Part shown: positions 18,297-26,212 of the stretch, one piece after another
Layout: every line of letters starts with the position of its first letter
Position numbering within the stretch: the stretch's first letter is position 1
From: Chlamydiales bacterium
GTDB lineage: Bacteria; Chlamydiota; Chlamydiia; Chlamydiales; Simkaniaceae
DNA: 64,000 nt
Reading direction: 5' to 3'
Assembly (NCBI GenBank): GCA_024233395.1
Contig: JACKPR010000003.1
Location: 62,001-126,000 of the forward strand
The notes under the pieces: generated by a model
Told to the model about the DNA's origin: nothing
Database searches by the model: none
Seen by the model: only the letters and a program-made list of their open reading frames with translations
Made by a program: the position numbers and the translations under genes

Positions 18297-19735
18297 TCTA
18301 TTCCTCATCCCTTGCGCTGCTAACCGATCTTTATGAATTGACAATGGCTTATGGCTACTGGAAGTTGGGGATGATGGATCGGGAAGCTGTTTTTACCCTT
18401 ACCTTTCGTAGGCGTCCTTTTCATGGGAGTTATGCTATTGCTGCAGGTCTCGAAACAGCTATTGAATTTATCGAGAATTTTCGTTTTGAATCCACAGACC
18501 TTTCGTATCTTGAAAGCTTAAAAACGCCAAGTGGTGATCCCCTTTTTGAAAAAGGATTCCTCGACTATCTAGCGGACTTTTCCTTTAAGGGAGACCTTTA
18601 TGCAATGCCTGAAGGGACTCCTGTTTTTCCCTATGAACCTCTCCTTTTGGTTAGGGGACCTATTTTAGGGGCGCAACTTCTGGAAAGTGCTCTTCTAAAT
18701 ATCATTAACTTTCAGACGATCATCGCAACAAAAGCCTCGAGAATTACAGCGGCAGCTGAAGGAGATGAAGTGATTGAGTTCGGTCTCCGTCGTGCTCAAG
18801 GGATTGATGGTGCTCTTTCGGGAACTCGGGCTGCCTTTATTGGAGGGTGCCTTTCAACTTCAAATGTTTTTGCAGGAAAACGATTTGATATTCCTGTGAA
18901 AGGAACTCAAGCTCATAGTTGGATCATGGCTTTTGATAAAGAAAAAGAGGCCTTTGATGCGTATACCAGAGTTTTACCTAAAAATTGTCTCTATCTAGTC
19001 GATACCTATAACAGTATTGAAGGGGCAAAAAATGCAATTGATGTTGCTAAGGAAAAAAAGATCGAGATGTTAGGGGTCCGTCTTGATTCAGGAGATTTAG
19101 CGAAACTCAGTATTCAAATTAGAAAGCTTTTAGATGATGCAGGTTTTGAAGATGCTAAGATTATGGCAAGCAATGAGCTCGATGAACTCATTATTCGCGA
19201 TTTAAAAAAGCAAGGGGCAAAGATTAATCTTTGGGGTGTTGGAACAAATCTTATTACAGCAAAAGATCAGCCAGCCCTTGATGGTGTCTATAAACTTGCT
19301 GCAATTCAAGATGAAAAAGGAGAATGGGTCTATAAAATTAAAATCTCTGAACAATTAATTAAGACAACAAATCCTGGAATTCTTCAAACACGTCGATTTT
19401 ATGATGAATCTGGAAAGGCTTTTGCAGATATGATGTATGATATGGAAAAAGGTTTTTCAAAAGGCACTCGACTCATCGATCCTCTCGATCCTACCCGTTC
19501 TCAGGTTCTTAATGAAAACTGTTATTACCGAGATCTTCTTGTTCCTATCTTTGAAAGAGGAAAAAAGGTCTACTCCTCACCCGTTTTAACGACGATTCAA
19601 AAGAACACTTCGAAAGAACTTGAAACCCTTTGCCCAACGGTGCGTCGGTTTCTTTACCCTGATCCCTATTTTGTGGGACTAGAGAGAAGTATTTATGATT
19701 TAAAAATGAAGTTAATTGAGGAATTAAAGCGATGA
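18293..19735 (+). CDS. pncB: nicotinate phosphoribosyltransferase
   Basis: It converts nicotinate and PRPP to nicotinate mononucleotide in the Preiss-Handler NAD salvage route. The 480-residue protein shows LTDLYELTMAYGYW at the N-terminus, GTQAHSWIMAF, LVDTYNSIEGAKNAI, GVRLDSGDLAKLS, and the phosphate-binding GVGTNLITAKDQPALDG. Its length is typical of the family. ATGA overlaps on both sides couple it to a small secreted protein gene and to pncA, so nicotinamide deamidation and nicotinate capture are made together. Confidence 0.96.
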   Translation: MIYSSSLALLTDLYELTMAYGYWKLGMMDREAVFTLTFRRRPFHGSYAIAAGLETAIEFIENFRFESTDLSYLESLKTPSGDPLFEKGFLDYLADFSFKGDLYAMPEGTPVFPYEPLLLVRGPILGAQLLESALLNIINFQTIIATKASRITAAAEGDEVIEFGLRRAQGIDGALSGTRAAFIGGCLSTSNVFAGKRFDIPVKGTQAHSWIMAFDKEKEAFDAYTRVLPKNCLYLVDTYNSIEGAKNAIDVAKEKKIEMLGVRLDSGDLAKLSIQIRKLLDDAGFEDAKIMASNELDELIIRDLKKQGAKINLWGVGTNLITAKDQPALDGVYKLAAIQDEKGEWVYKIKISEQLIKTTNPGILQTRRFYDESGKAFADMMYDMEKGFSKGTRLIDPLDPTRSQVLNENCYYRDLLVPIFERGKKVYSSPVLTTIQKNTSKELETLCPTVRRFLYPDPYFVGLERSIYDLKMKLIEELKR

Positions 19736-20355
19736 CCGAAGCCTTTTTGATTGTTGATCTCCAATATGATTTCATGCCAGGAGGAGCTCTTGGAGTGAAA
19801 GGTGGGGATGAAATTATTCCAATTATCAACCAACTTGTTGGTAAATTTGACTATACAGTTGCTTCTCAAGATTATCATCCTGAAGGGCATGTTAGCTTTG
19901 CTGAGACCCATGGAAAAAAAGTAGGTGAAGTGATTGATGTTGATGGATTCAAGCAAGAGCTCTGGCCCATACATTGTGTCGAGCATACTCGTGGGGCTTC
20001 TTTAGTTAAAGAACTGAAAAAAGATCATATTGACCGTTATTTTCATAAGGGAACAGATCTTAATATCGATAGTTATAGTGCTTTTTTTGACAATGATAAA
20101 GAACATGAAACAGGGCTTGATGATTTTTTACGCGAAAGAGGGGTGACGACTCTTTACGTTGCAGGGCTCACGACCGATTTTTGTGTGAAGTTTTCTGTGC
20201 TAGATGCTCTTGAATTAGGGTATGAAGTCATTGTGGTTAAAGATGGGTGTCGTCCTGTTCATGAAGATAAAAAGGCTTTAGAAGCAATGAAGAAAGCTGG
20301 GGCTAAGATTTTGACGTCGGAGCGCCTTTTATCTCGACAACTTTCCTCTGACTAG
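19732..20355 (+). CDS. pncA: nicotinamidase
   Basis: It deamidates nicotinamide to nicotinate, feeding PncB. The 207-residue isochorismatase-fold protein has the catalytic triad Asp9 (VDLQYDF), Lys106 (FHKGTD) and Cys151 (TTDFCVKFS). Metal ligands are in SQDYHPEGH (Asp47, His49) and WPIHC (His81). The ATG overlaps the pncB stop (ATGA). The last 53 bases overlap the convergent yggU gene. Pairing with pncB suggests the cell scavenges host nicotinamide instead of making NAD de novo (inference). Confidence 0.95.
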   Translation: MTEAFLIVDLQYDFMPGGALGVKGGDEIIPIINQLVGKFDYTVASQDYHPEGHVSFAETHGKKVGEVIDVDGFKQELWPIHCVEHTRGASLVKELKKDHIDRYFHKGTDLNIDSYSAFFDNDKEHETGLDDFLRERGVTTLYVAGLTTDFCVKFSVLDALELGYEVIVVKDGCRPVHEDKKALEAMKKAGAKILTSERLLSRQLSSD

Positions 20356-20542
20356 AGGTTCCCTTCAAAATAGTAATGGCTGATTTTGGAACGCCATATT
20401 CTTTTGCAAGAAGGGAGATTAATGCTTCATTTGCCTTCCCTTTTTCAGGAACAGCAGTCAGGCGGACTTTGAGAACGTCATTTTCCCAGCCGACAATTTC
20501 ATTTTTCGAGGACTTTGGCAAAACTTTAACTGAAATTTTCAT
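20303..20542 (-). CDS. yggU: DUF167 / YggU family protein
   Basis: This 79-residue protein has the family pattern ISVKVLPKSSKNEIVGW, LKVRLTAVPEKGKANEALISLLAKE and a final SSQRKVVEIKG. The small alpha/beta fold has unknown function. The start was set at 20542, where the conserved MKISVKV strand begins. The frame extends further upstream into repeat copy B, which is unlikely to be translated. Its 3' end overlaps pncA on the other strand. Confidence 0.9.
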   Translation of the reverse strand: MKISVKVLPKSSKNEIVGWENDVLKVRLTAVPEKGKANEALISLLAKEYGVPKSAITILKGTSSQRKVVEIKGAPTSKS

Positions 20543-20571
20543 ATTGACACACTTTGTAACCTTACCTATTA

Positions 20572-20740
20572 TATAGCTAAACACTTTAAAATTGGGATGA
20601 TTTATCAGGATCTTTCCGATGCCTTTTGACTCCTTAAAACCTCTCCTTGTCTTTTAGACAATGTTTTCGGTTTTAAGAAGCCAAAATCCATCAAAAATCT
20701 TTAGTCTAAATCATCCCAATTTTAAAGTGTTTTAACTATA
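20572..20740. mobile_element. 168-bp palindromic element, copy B
   Basis: This is a full copy, with left end TATAGCTAAACACTTTAAAA and right end AAAGTGTTTTAACTATA. An inner subterminal repeat TTTAAAATTGGGATGATTTA is perfectly mirrored at 20706-20725. The inner arms TTAAAACC and GGTTTTAAG form a second nested stem. No coding capacity is present. It lies between divergent yggU and the permease gene at 20851. Confidence 0.9.
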
Positions 20741-20850
20741 GTAGCATGATGAAATATTATTTACTTCCACACCATCCTTCCTACCATCATTGTCACTAAT
20801 GGCAATCGATTCTATTTGTTCATCATTCATTTTAACGTAGGAAGGAAATT

Positions 20851-22059
20851 ATGAGAAAAAAAGCTAATTTAATGCGTGTGATCAGCGGCACATTTTTAAT
20901 CGCTGGAACAATGATTGGAGCAGGAATGCTTGGCATTCCTCTTGTTACTGGAGTTTCTGGTTTTTGGCCGGGGATTTTAGTCACAACAATTGTTTGGTTC
21001 TTTATGTATTGTACAGGACTTCTCTTTTTGGAAGTGACCCTTTGGATGCCAGATGGGAGTAATGTCCTTTCCATTGCTGGGCGTTTTTTTGGAAGAGGAG
21101 GACGTCTGATTTCAGGGGGTATGTTTATTTTTCTCTATTACTGCTTAATGATTGCTTATTTTGCAGCAGGAGCCCCTCTTCTTGCAGATGCATTTTCTAT
21201 CATGGGTTTTAATGTAACCGGATGGGAGATGTTTGCTCTTTTTGGCTTTGTATTTGGGGGGATTGTTGCGATTGGTCCAAAATCAATTGATCGGGTGAAC
21301 ATCATTATGAGTGTTGCTATGATAGCAGCATGGTTTACCTTGATTGGAAGTGGGGGAGATGAAGTGGATAGTGTCCGCCTCAAATTTACAAAATGGCCTG
21401 CAATGCTCATGGCGATGCCTGTTCTTTTTAGTGCTTTTGGATTTCACAATGTGATTCCCTCTCTTTGTACTTACTTAAAGCGAGATAAAAAATCTCTCCG
21501 CTTTGCAGTCTTTTGGGGATCTTTTCTCCCTCTTATTGTTTACATCGTTTGGCAATGGCTTGTGATAGGTGCTGTTCCTCAAGAGATTTTATCAAAAACT
21601 CTTGAAGAGGGGACACCGATTACAACAGCTTTTGGAGCTGTTACTGGAAACCCAATGTTTGTGATGGTGGGTCGTTTTTTTGCCTTTTTTGCAATTGTGA
21701 CCTCAACTCTTGGTGTGGCTTTCTCGATGGTTGATTTTCTTGGAGATGGATTTAAAGTTGAAGAAAGAAAAGGGCTTAGTCGCATAGCTTTAACCCTTTT
21801 GACTTTTATTCCTCCTTTTGTTCTATCTACTCTCAATCCTGGGATTTTCACGACCGCTTTGGGGGTTGCCGGAGGATTTGGAGAGGCCTTCCTGAACGGT
21901 CTCCTCCCTATCGGTCTCCTCTGGGTAGGGAAATATACTTGGAAGCTCAAGGCAGATCTCAATTGGCTAGAGAATAAGGGGATTCTTACCTTTCTTACCC
22001 TCTATGCCCTCTTTGTTGTCATTCTAGAGGTGATCCATTTGGCAACCCCCCAAGGGTAA
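20851..22059 (+). CDS. tyrP: aromatic amino acid permease (HAAAP family, TyrP-like)
   Basis: This inner-membrane proton symporter probably takes up tyrosine or tryptophan. The 402-residue protein has about eleven hydrophobic helices and the family opening ISGTFLIAGTMIGAGMLGIP, where the unwound first helix binds substrate. Other family patterns are GFHNVIPSL and FFAIVTSTLGVAFSMVDFLGDG. A GGAAGGAAAT site precedes the ATG. A second family member is at 36263. Chlamydiae depend on host aromatic amino acids, which fits duplicated TyrP genes. Substrate choice between Tyr and Trp is not resolvable here. Confidence 0.92.
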   Translation: MRKKANLMRVISGTFLIAGTMIGAGMLGIPLVTGVSGFWPGILVTTIVWFFMYCTGLLFLEVTLWMPDGSNVLSIAGRFFGRGGRLISGGMFIFLYYCLMIAYFAAGAPLLADAFSIMGFNVTGWEMFALFGFVFGGIVAIGPKSIDRVNIIMSVAMIAAWFTLIGSGGDEVDSVRLKFTKWPAMLMAMPVLFSAFGFHNVIPSLCTYLKRDKKSLRFAVFWGSFLPLIVYIVWQWLVIGAVPQEILSKTLEEGTPITTAFGAVTGNPMFVMVGRFFAFFAIVTSTLGVAFSMVDFLGDGFKVEERKGLSRIALTLLTFIPPFVLSTLNPGIFTTALGVAGGFGEAFLNGLLPIGLLWVGKYTWKLKADLNWLENKGILTFLTLYALFVVILEVIHLATPQG

Positions 22060-22155
22060 ATTAAAATAATCTTTACCTCTTAATAATAAATAGCTTTTGT
22101 CATATGATGGAAGGCACAAAGCCACCCTAAGTGGTGATTCAGAAGGAGTGGGAAA

Positions 22156-22368
22156 ATGAAGGTTGAAAGTTTTGGCCAAGTATCGGTCGAAGTCAATAAA
22201 ATGGTCAGAGAATTAAAAAATAAATTTCCAGACAGTCCTGCTGTTCAAGATTTAGCAAATCGGGTTCATCAAGAATGTCGGAGTTTTTTAAAGAAGGCTG
22301 CTTTTGGCAGCTCGAGCAGCGTTACGAACAATTTCTGGCAAGGCCGGGTGGATATAAATCATTCTTAA
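22156..22368 (+). CDS. small hypothetical protein overlapping the reductase gene
   Basis: This 70-codon frame has a strong ribosome binding site (AGAAGGAGTG before ATG 22156) and a helical start (VNKMVRELKNKFPDSPAVQDL). Its last 27 codons overlap the 3' end of the opposite-strand reductase gene, where its own sequence (SSSSVTNNFWQGRVD) looks unnatural. The first 44 codons may be a real gene that lost its original end. No family is recognised. Confidence 0.45.
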   Translation: MKVESFGQVSVEVNKMVRELKNKFPDSPAVQDLANRVHQECRSFLKKAAFGSSSSVTNNFWQGRVDINHS

Positions 22369-23667
22369 GAGATCATCGAGGGTTGCATCCATTTGAATGG
22401 CCATAATAAGCATATGAACCATATTGGATGCTTCTTCACCGATGATTTGAGCACCAAGGAGTTTTAAAGAATGTTTTTCGAAGAGGAGTTTGACAAACCC
22501 CGTTTCTGGAAGAAGAGCCATGCCTCGAGCGCTTTGCAGGTAGGTGTTTTTTCCGATAATGTAGGGGATCTTTGTCTCTTTGAGTTCGCGCTCCGTTTTC
22601 CCAACCCCTGCGATCTCGGGATGGGAAAAAACAGCGTGAGGCACCCCCTTGTAAACAATCGGTTCATCAACCGGATTCCCAAAAAGAGTTCGGAATAAAT
22701 ATTCACCTTCAAAATTTGCAGTGTGGCGGAAAAGGTAATTCCCTACGCAATCTCCCAAAGCCCAAATGTTTTTTGCAGTTGTTCGCAAATGGTCATCGAC
22801 AATGACATACCCTTTCTCATCAACTTGAACATCGGTTTTTCCTAGATTTAAGGTGTCTGTCCAAGGCTTGATCCCTGTTGCAACAATAAGGGCATCCCCT
22901 TCAGCTTTCTGCAATTTTCCTTCTCGATCTTTGTAACTGACTATAAAGGTTCCGTTTTCATATTTGACCTCTTGGAAATCACATTTGAGACGAAGTTTGA
23001 CCTGTTTAGCAAAAGCCTCTTGAAAAGCTTCACGAATATCATCATCTTCCTTGCTTAATAAGACATTGCGTACTAGAAACTCTGTTTCAACACCTATAGC
23101 TGAGTAAAAATAACCCAGTTCAGTAGCAATAAACCCACCGCCTAAAACTAGGAGTTTTTTTGGTTTCTTGGTATTGCGAAGAGCTTCCTGATAAGTCATG
23201 AAGGGGACTTTTTCTAAACCAGGGATTTTTGGTATTGCTGCGCGAGCGCCTACAGCAATGAAAATCTTATCGGCAGAGAGACGTTCTCCTCCAGTTTCAA
23301 GAGTCATCTTATCCACGAATCGTCCTTCATGGGGATAGTAGTCAATATTAGGATTGTCTCGATAGATCGGAGCGATACTTTCAGATTCTTGATCAATTGT
23401 TGAACAGACCCGTTTGACAAGATGTTCAAAATCGACTTCAAAAGGGTTCTTAATGTGAATCTCAAACCTCTTTGCATCGCATATCATAGAAGCAAGTTGC
23501 GCAGTATGGAGGAGCATTTTAGAAGGAATGCATCCTCTGTTGAGACAAGTCCCTCCAAGAGGTCCTTTTTCTATGATTGCAACCTTTTTTCCAAGTTTTG
23601 CAACAGGAGAGACGAGCTTCGTCCCTCCTCCAGATCCAATGACAATGACATCATAATGTTTATCCAT
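22288..23667 (-). CDS. FAD-dependent pyridine nucleotide-disulfide oxidoreductase (lipoamide dehydrogenase / mycothione reductase-like)
   Basis: The 459-residue flavoprotein uses NAD(P)H to reduce a disulfide. It has the FAD-binding VIVIGSGGGTKLV, the redox pair GGTCLNRGCIPSKM (Cys-x4-Cys), the NAD-binding LLVLGGGFIATELG, the second FAD motif NIWALGDCVG, and the C-terminal His-Glu-type interface with IHPALPEIVRNAA. The HPALPEIV ending is closer to mycothione-reductase-like proteins than to E3 subunits of dehydrogenase complexes (HPTLSE). No E1/E2 genes are adjacent. The true disulfide substrate is therefore uncertain. Confidence 0.88.
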   Translation of the reverse strand: MDKHYDVIVIGSGGGTKLVSPVAKLGKKVAIIEKGPLGGTCLNRGCIPSKMLLHTAQLASMICDAKRFEIHIKNPFEVDFEHLVKRVCSTIDQESESIAPIYRDNPNIDYYPHEGRFVDKMTLETGGERLSADKIFIAVGARAAIPKIPGLEKVPFMTYQEALRNTKKPKKLLVLGGGFIATELGYFYSAIGVETEFLVRNVLLSKEDDDIREAFQEAFAKQVKLRLKCDFQEVKYENGTFIVSYKDREGKLQKAEGDALIVATGIKPWTDTLNLGKTDVQVDEKGYVIVDDHLRTTAKNIWALGDCVGNYLFRHTANFEGEYLFRTLFGNPVDEPIVYKGVPHAVFSHPEIAGVGKTERELKETKIPYIIGKNTYLQSARGMALLPETGFVKLLFEKHSLKLLGAQIIGEEASNMVHMLIMAIQMDATLDDLLRMIYIHPALPEIVRNAARAAKSSLL

Positions 23668-23705
23668 CTCTTTTGTTTAACAAAAGAGATGATAGAGTGC
23701 TACCA

Positions 23706-24308
23706 TTATCCAAAAAGGCGTCCTAAAGTTCCTTTCCAAGCACCTTGACCATAACCAACGGTATGGGCAGTCATGTTATGCTGCAGCGCTTCGTAGATTC
23801 TACCGGTATCTTTTGTATCCAACGCTTGTGCGAGTTCATGAGTATGAGCATTGTAATATTCACCCATGGGTTCGATAAAGGCTGCAAGACAGCGAAGCAT
23901 GGTTTCATCTTGAACTGTTAATTCTCGCTTCTGGAGAGATTCACTCGCGGCGCTTTGGGCTTTGGGACTCATGCGATCAGCAGCAGCTTGAAACATTGCA
24001 AGAATTGCTTGAGAGTATTGATACATGTACATTTGATAGGGGGTTTCGCTTCTAAAGGCGACGGTTCCAATCGCTTCTAGAATTTGTTGTTTATTTGGAT
24101 GTTCAGTAATCAGTTTACTAACAAGATCCCCTCTTACCCCCACATTGACCCCATCTTTTTTTAGAAGTGTTGTAAAGAAAGTTTTAATTCCCTCGCATTG
24201 CTCCGGTGAAAGTTTGCAGTGACTATCCACATAGGTATGGACACTGTTGAAATTTTGATGGGGATTATAAACAACCCGATAATAGTGACCGTATGCTTGA
24301 GTAGCCAT
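23706..24308 (-). CDS. helical protein, unknown
   Basis: This 200-residue protein follows a GAGGAGG ribosome binding site. It is helical throughout, with Met/Gln/Ala-rich stretches (TPYQMYMYQYSQAILAMFQAA) and a Gly-rich end (YGQGAWKGTLGRLFG). There is no signal peptide and no recognised family. It could be a secretion substrate, but nothing in the sequence decides this. It is expressed divergently from the secreted protein at 24477. Confidence 0.65.
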   Translation of the reverse strand: MATQAYGHYYRVVYNPHQNFNSVHTYVDSHCKLSPEQCEGIKTFFTTLLKKDGVNVGVRGDLVSKLITEHPNKQQILEAIGTVAFRSETPYQMYMYQYSQAILAMFQAAADRMSPKAQSAASESLQKRELTVQDETMLRCLAAFIEPMGEYYNAHTHELAQALDTKDTGRIYEALQHNMTAHTVGYGQGAWKGTLGRLFG

Positions 24309-24406
24309 AGTAAACCTCCTCTAGTAGGTGATGGTGATTTAAAATGGAAACATGGTATTTAAAAAAAAGATTAAGTATCAATAAAAAATTTAACGCTACC
24401 TGAACC

Positions 24407-24430
24407 TATAGATAAAACACTTTAAAATTG
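24407..24430. repeat. solo end (C) of the palindromic element
   Basis: TATAGATAAAACACTTTA plus AAATTG matches the left terminus of the element family. The rest of the element is absent. It lies in the divergent promoter region between 23706-24308 and 24477. The GATAAAAC variant is shared with the miniature copy at 62184. Confidence 0.75.
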
Positions 24431-24476
24431 CGATCCTAATGCCTCTTTTCATATAATTGGAGAAAAAAGGATAAGT

Positions 24477-25019
24477 ATGAAGAAATGGTTACCGATTTTT
24501 TTAGCAGCTAGCATCTTTTCATTTGCCAATGAAAAAGAAGAAAAAGCTCAAGAACTTTGCACTTTTACAAAAGAAATCTTCTCGATTCTAGGAGATCAGT
24601 CACACATTGTAGAGCCTGATCATTTAGCAAAAGCTTATGCTTCATCCATCGAAAAACTCCAAGTTTATGAAAATGGAGAAAACCCAGAGCTTGCGGCACT
24701 TGCTCAGAAATTTATTTCCTCTTTAAAAGGGGAAGAAGATTCGAAAGAAGTTTTAGGAGATGCCGTTTCCTCTTTGGGGCGTTTAGTGAAATGTTCTGTA
24801 GATGATGAATATTTTCGAACAGAGACTTCATTTCTTCTTCACAAGCAAGATGTTCAAAGTGCACTTCAATTTATGGAAGGGCATTTAGGAAGTCGCCTTC
24901 CAAAGGGAGATAACATTAACTTTCATAAACTGATGATCGAATCCCTTGCCGATCAAAAATATGATATCGCTCTGTACGCTTACTTTAAAATTGCTGAGAC
25001 CCGCTGTCAAAAGTCATAA
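24477..25019 (+). CDS. secreted protein, unknown
   Basis: The 180-residue protein has a signal peptide (MKKWLPIFLAASIFSFA, cleavage before NEKEE) and a helical acidic mature region resembling repeat-containing periplasmic proteins. Two or three cysteines are present (ELCTF, VKCSV, TRCQKS). No family is recognised. An AAAGGAT site precedes the ATG. The stop overlaps the convergent GNAT gene end by six bases. Confidence 0.7.
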   Translation: MKKWLPIFLAASIFSFANEKEEKAQELCTFTKEIFSILGDQSHIVEPDHLAKAYASSIEKLQVYENGENPELAALAQKFISSLKGEEDSKEVLGDAVSSLGRLVKCSVDDEYFRTETSFLLHKQDVQSALQFMEGHLGSRLPKGDNINFHKLMIESLADQKYDIALYAYFKIAETRCQKS

Positions 25020-25439
25020 GTCTTTATGAAGATAATGCATACTTACACCCCGATTATATCCTTCTCGGGTATAATCGAGTGTAAAACCTAGCTTTTGATA
25101 AAATCCTAGAGCTTGAAAGCTCAGTGTTTCAACGTAAGCAAATCGACATCCCAGTTCATATCCTCTTTCAAAGGCTTTTTTCATAAGAGCTGTTCCTAGC
25201 CCTTTTCCTCTTAGTGTTCGGTCAAGGAAAAGATGTTTTATATGAAGCCCTCCATAAAAAGATTTTCCCACTAAATGTCCTAAGATTTTTCCTTCACTCC
25301 GATAAACAAAGGAAAAGTGAGAAACATCTCCATCATAACCTAGTATCTCTACAGAGTGTTGAAGAAATCCTTCATAAGATTTCTTTTCTAATTCCCACGA
25401 AGGTTCTTCTTCTTGAATTTCTGGTGCTAAGCACTCCAT
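25014..25439 (-). CDS. GNAT-family N-acetyltransferase
   Basis: It transfers an acetyl group from acetyl-CoA to an unknown amine. The protein of about 141 residues has the beta4 strand HIKHLFLDRTLRGKGLGTALMKKA, which contains the acetyl-CoA pyrophosphate loop RGKGLG, and the late ALGFYQKLGF motif typical of GNATs. The start was set at 25439 because AGGA precedes it by seven bases. An ATG twelve codons upstream lacks a ribosome binding site. Confidence 0.85.
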   Translation of the reverse strand: MECLAPEIQEEEPSWELEKKSYEGFLQHSVEILGYDGDVSHFSFVYRSEGKILGHLVGKSFYGGLHIKHLFLDRTLRGKGLGTALMKKAFERGYELGCRFAYVETLSFQALGFYQKLGFTLDYTREGYNRGVSMHYLHKDL

Positions 25440-25547
25440 TTTAGTTCCTATTATTTTTTTATTGTAGCTAGACATTTTATCTACTTGGAGAATTTTCTTA
25501 AACCCAAAAAAGGCTCATTCTTGTTATAGAAAAAAAGGAGCTAACTT

Positions 25548-25670
25548 ATGATAGTGGCGCCCGCGAGTTACTCATTCCTTAAGCGACTCTTATGGAAAAT
25601 TTCATCGTTGCCCTACTTCAAAAGCCCAATTTGGGCTTTCTCCCTCAGGCGCCTTGAACTTTCCTCATAG
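25548..25670 (+). CDS. putative 40-residue leader peptide / small protein
   Basis: An AAGGAG site eight bases before ATG 25548 opens a 40-codon frame (MIVAPASYSFLKRLL ... RRLELSS). The stop is 14 bases before the cytidylyltransferase ATG. The frame runs through a long imperfect hairpin (25589-25675). It is basic and moderately hydrophobic. It may be a leader peptide that couples translation to the next gene, or simply chance. No family is recognised. Confidence 0.35.
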   Translation: MIVAPASYSFLKRLLWKISSLPYFKSPIWAFSLRRLELSS

Positions 25671-25675
25671 GAGTC
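25589..25675 (+). promoter_or_regulatory. long imperfect hairpin before the cytidylyltransferase gene
   Basis: GACTCTTATGGAAAATTTCA (from 25589) mirrors imperfectly the segment ending CATAGGAGTC (25664-25673). The inner part AAAGCCCA / TGGGCTTT (25621-25628 / 25632-25639) is a perfect stem. As RNA it would fold into a stem of about 40 pairs with bulges. It occupies the ribosome binding region of the next gene. Confidence 0.5.
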
Positions 25676-25684
25676 ACTTTTTGA

Positions 25685-26212
25685 ATGACCATCTCGCAGG
25701 CGATACTATCCAGTGTGAATGTTATGACTTATCGACTGAAAGGAACTTTAATCTATTCTTTTGTTCTCTTTTTCTTAATCTTTGGGAGCCCTCTTTTTGC
25801 TAAGCCTATTCGCGTTTATGTTGATGTTGTTGGCGACCTTTTTCATGCAGGACATGTTCAATTTTTCGAAAAAGCAAAAGCCCATGGAGACTACCTTATA
25901 GTAGGTGTGCATGGAGATGAAGCTTGTACAGAGTATAAAAGACGCCCCATTCTAACCCTAGAAGAGCGCTGCACTGCGATTAGAGCATGCAGGGTTGTCG
26001 ATGAAGTCATTCCTAATAGTCCGATTGGAATCACAGAAGAATGGATCCAAAAGCACGATATAGACCTTGTGATCCATGGGGATGATTTTACCGAGGAAAA
26101 AAAGCAATCCCAATATGCAGTCCCTATTAAGATGGGGATCTTTAGAACCGTTCCTTATACCCCTGGGATCTCAACGACAGAGATCCTAAGCCGTATTAAC
26201 TCAAGATCCTAA
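25685..26212 (+). CDS. cytidylyltransferase-like protein with N-terminal hydrophobic segment
   Basis: This nucleotidyltransferase of the ethanolamine-phosphate/glycerol-3-phosphate cytidylyltransferase type would make a CDP-alcohol for phospholipid or surface polymer synthesis. The catalytic domain (about residues 40-170) has DLFHAGHVQFFEKAK (HxGH), EERCTAIRACR, VIHGDDF and the late ISTTEIL motif. It is preceded by a hydrophobic, signal-like segment (GTLIYSFVLFFLIFGSPLFAK), which is unusual for a cytoplasmic CTP-using enzyme. The total is 175 residues. ATG 25724 is an alternative start but has no better ribosome binding site. The substrate is not determinable from sequence. Confidence 0.82.
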   Translation: MTISQAILSSVNVMTYRLKGTLIYSFVLFFLIFGSPLFAKPIRVYVDVVGDLFHAGHVQFFEKAKAHGDYLIVGVHGDEACTEYKRRPILTLEERCTAIRACRVVDEVIPNSPIGITEEWIQKHDIDLVIHGDDFTEEKKQSQYAVPIKMGIFRTVPYTPGISTTEILSRINSRS

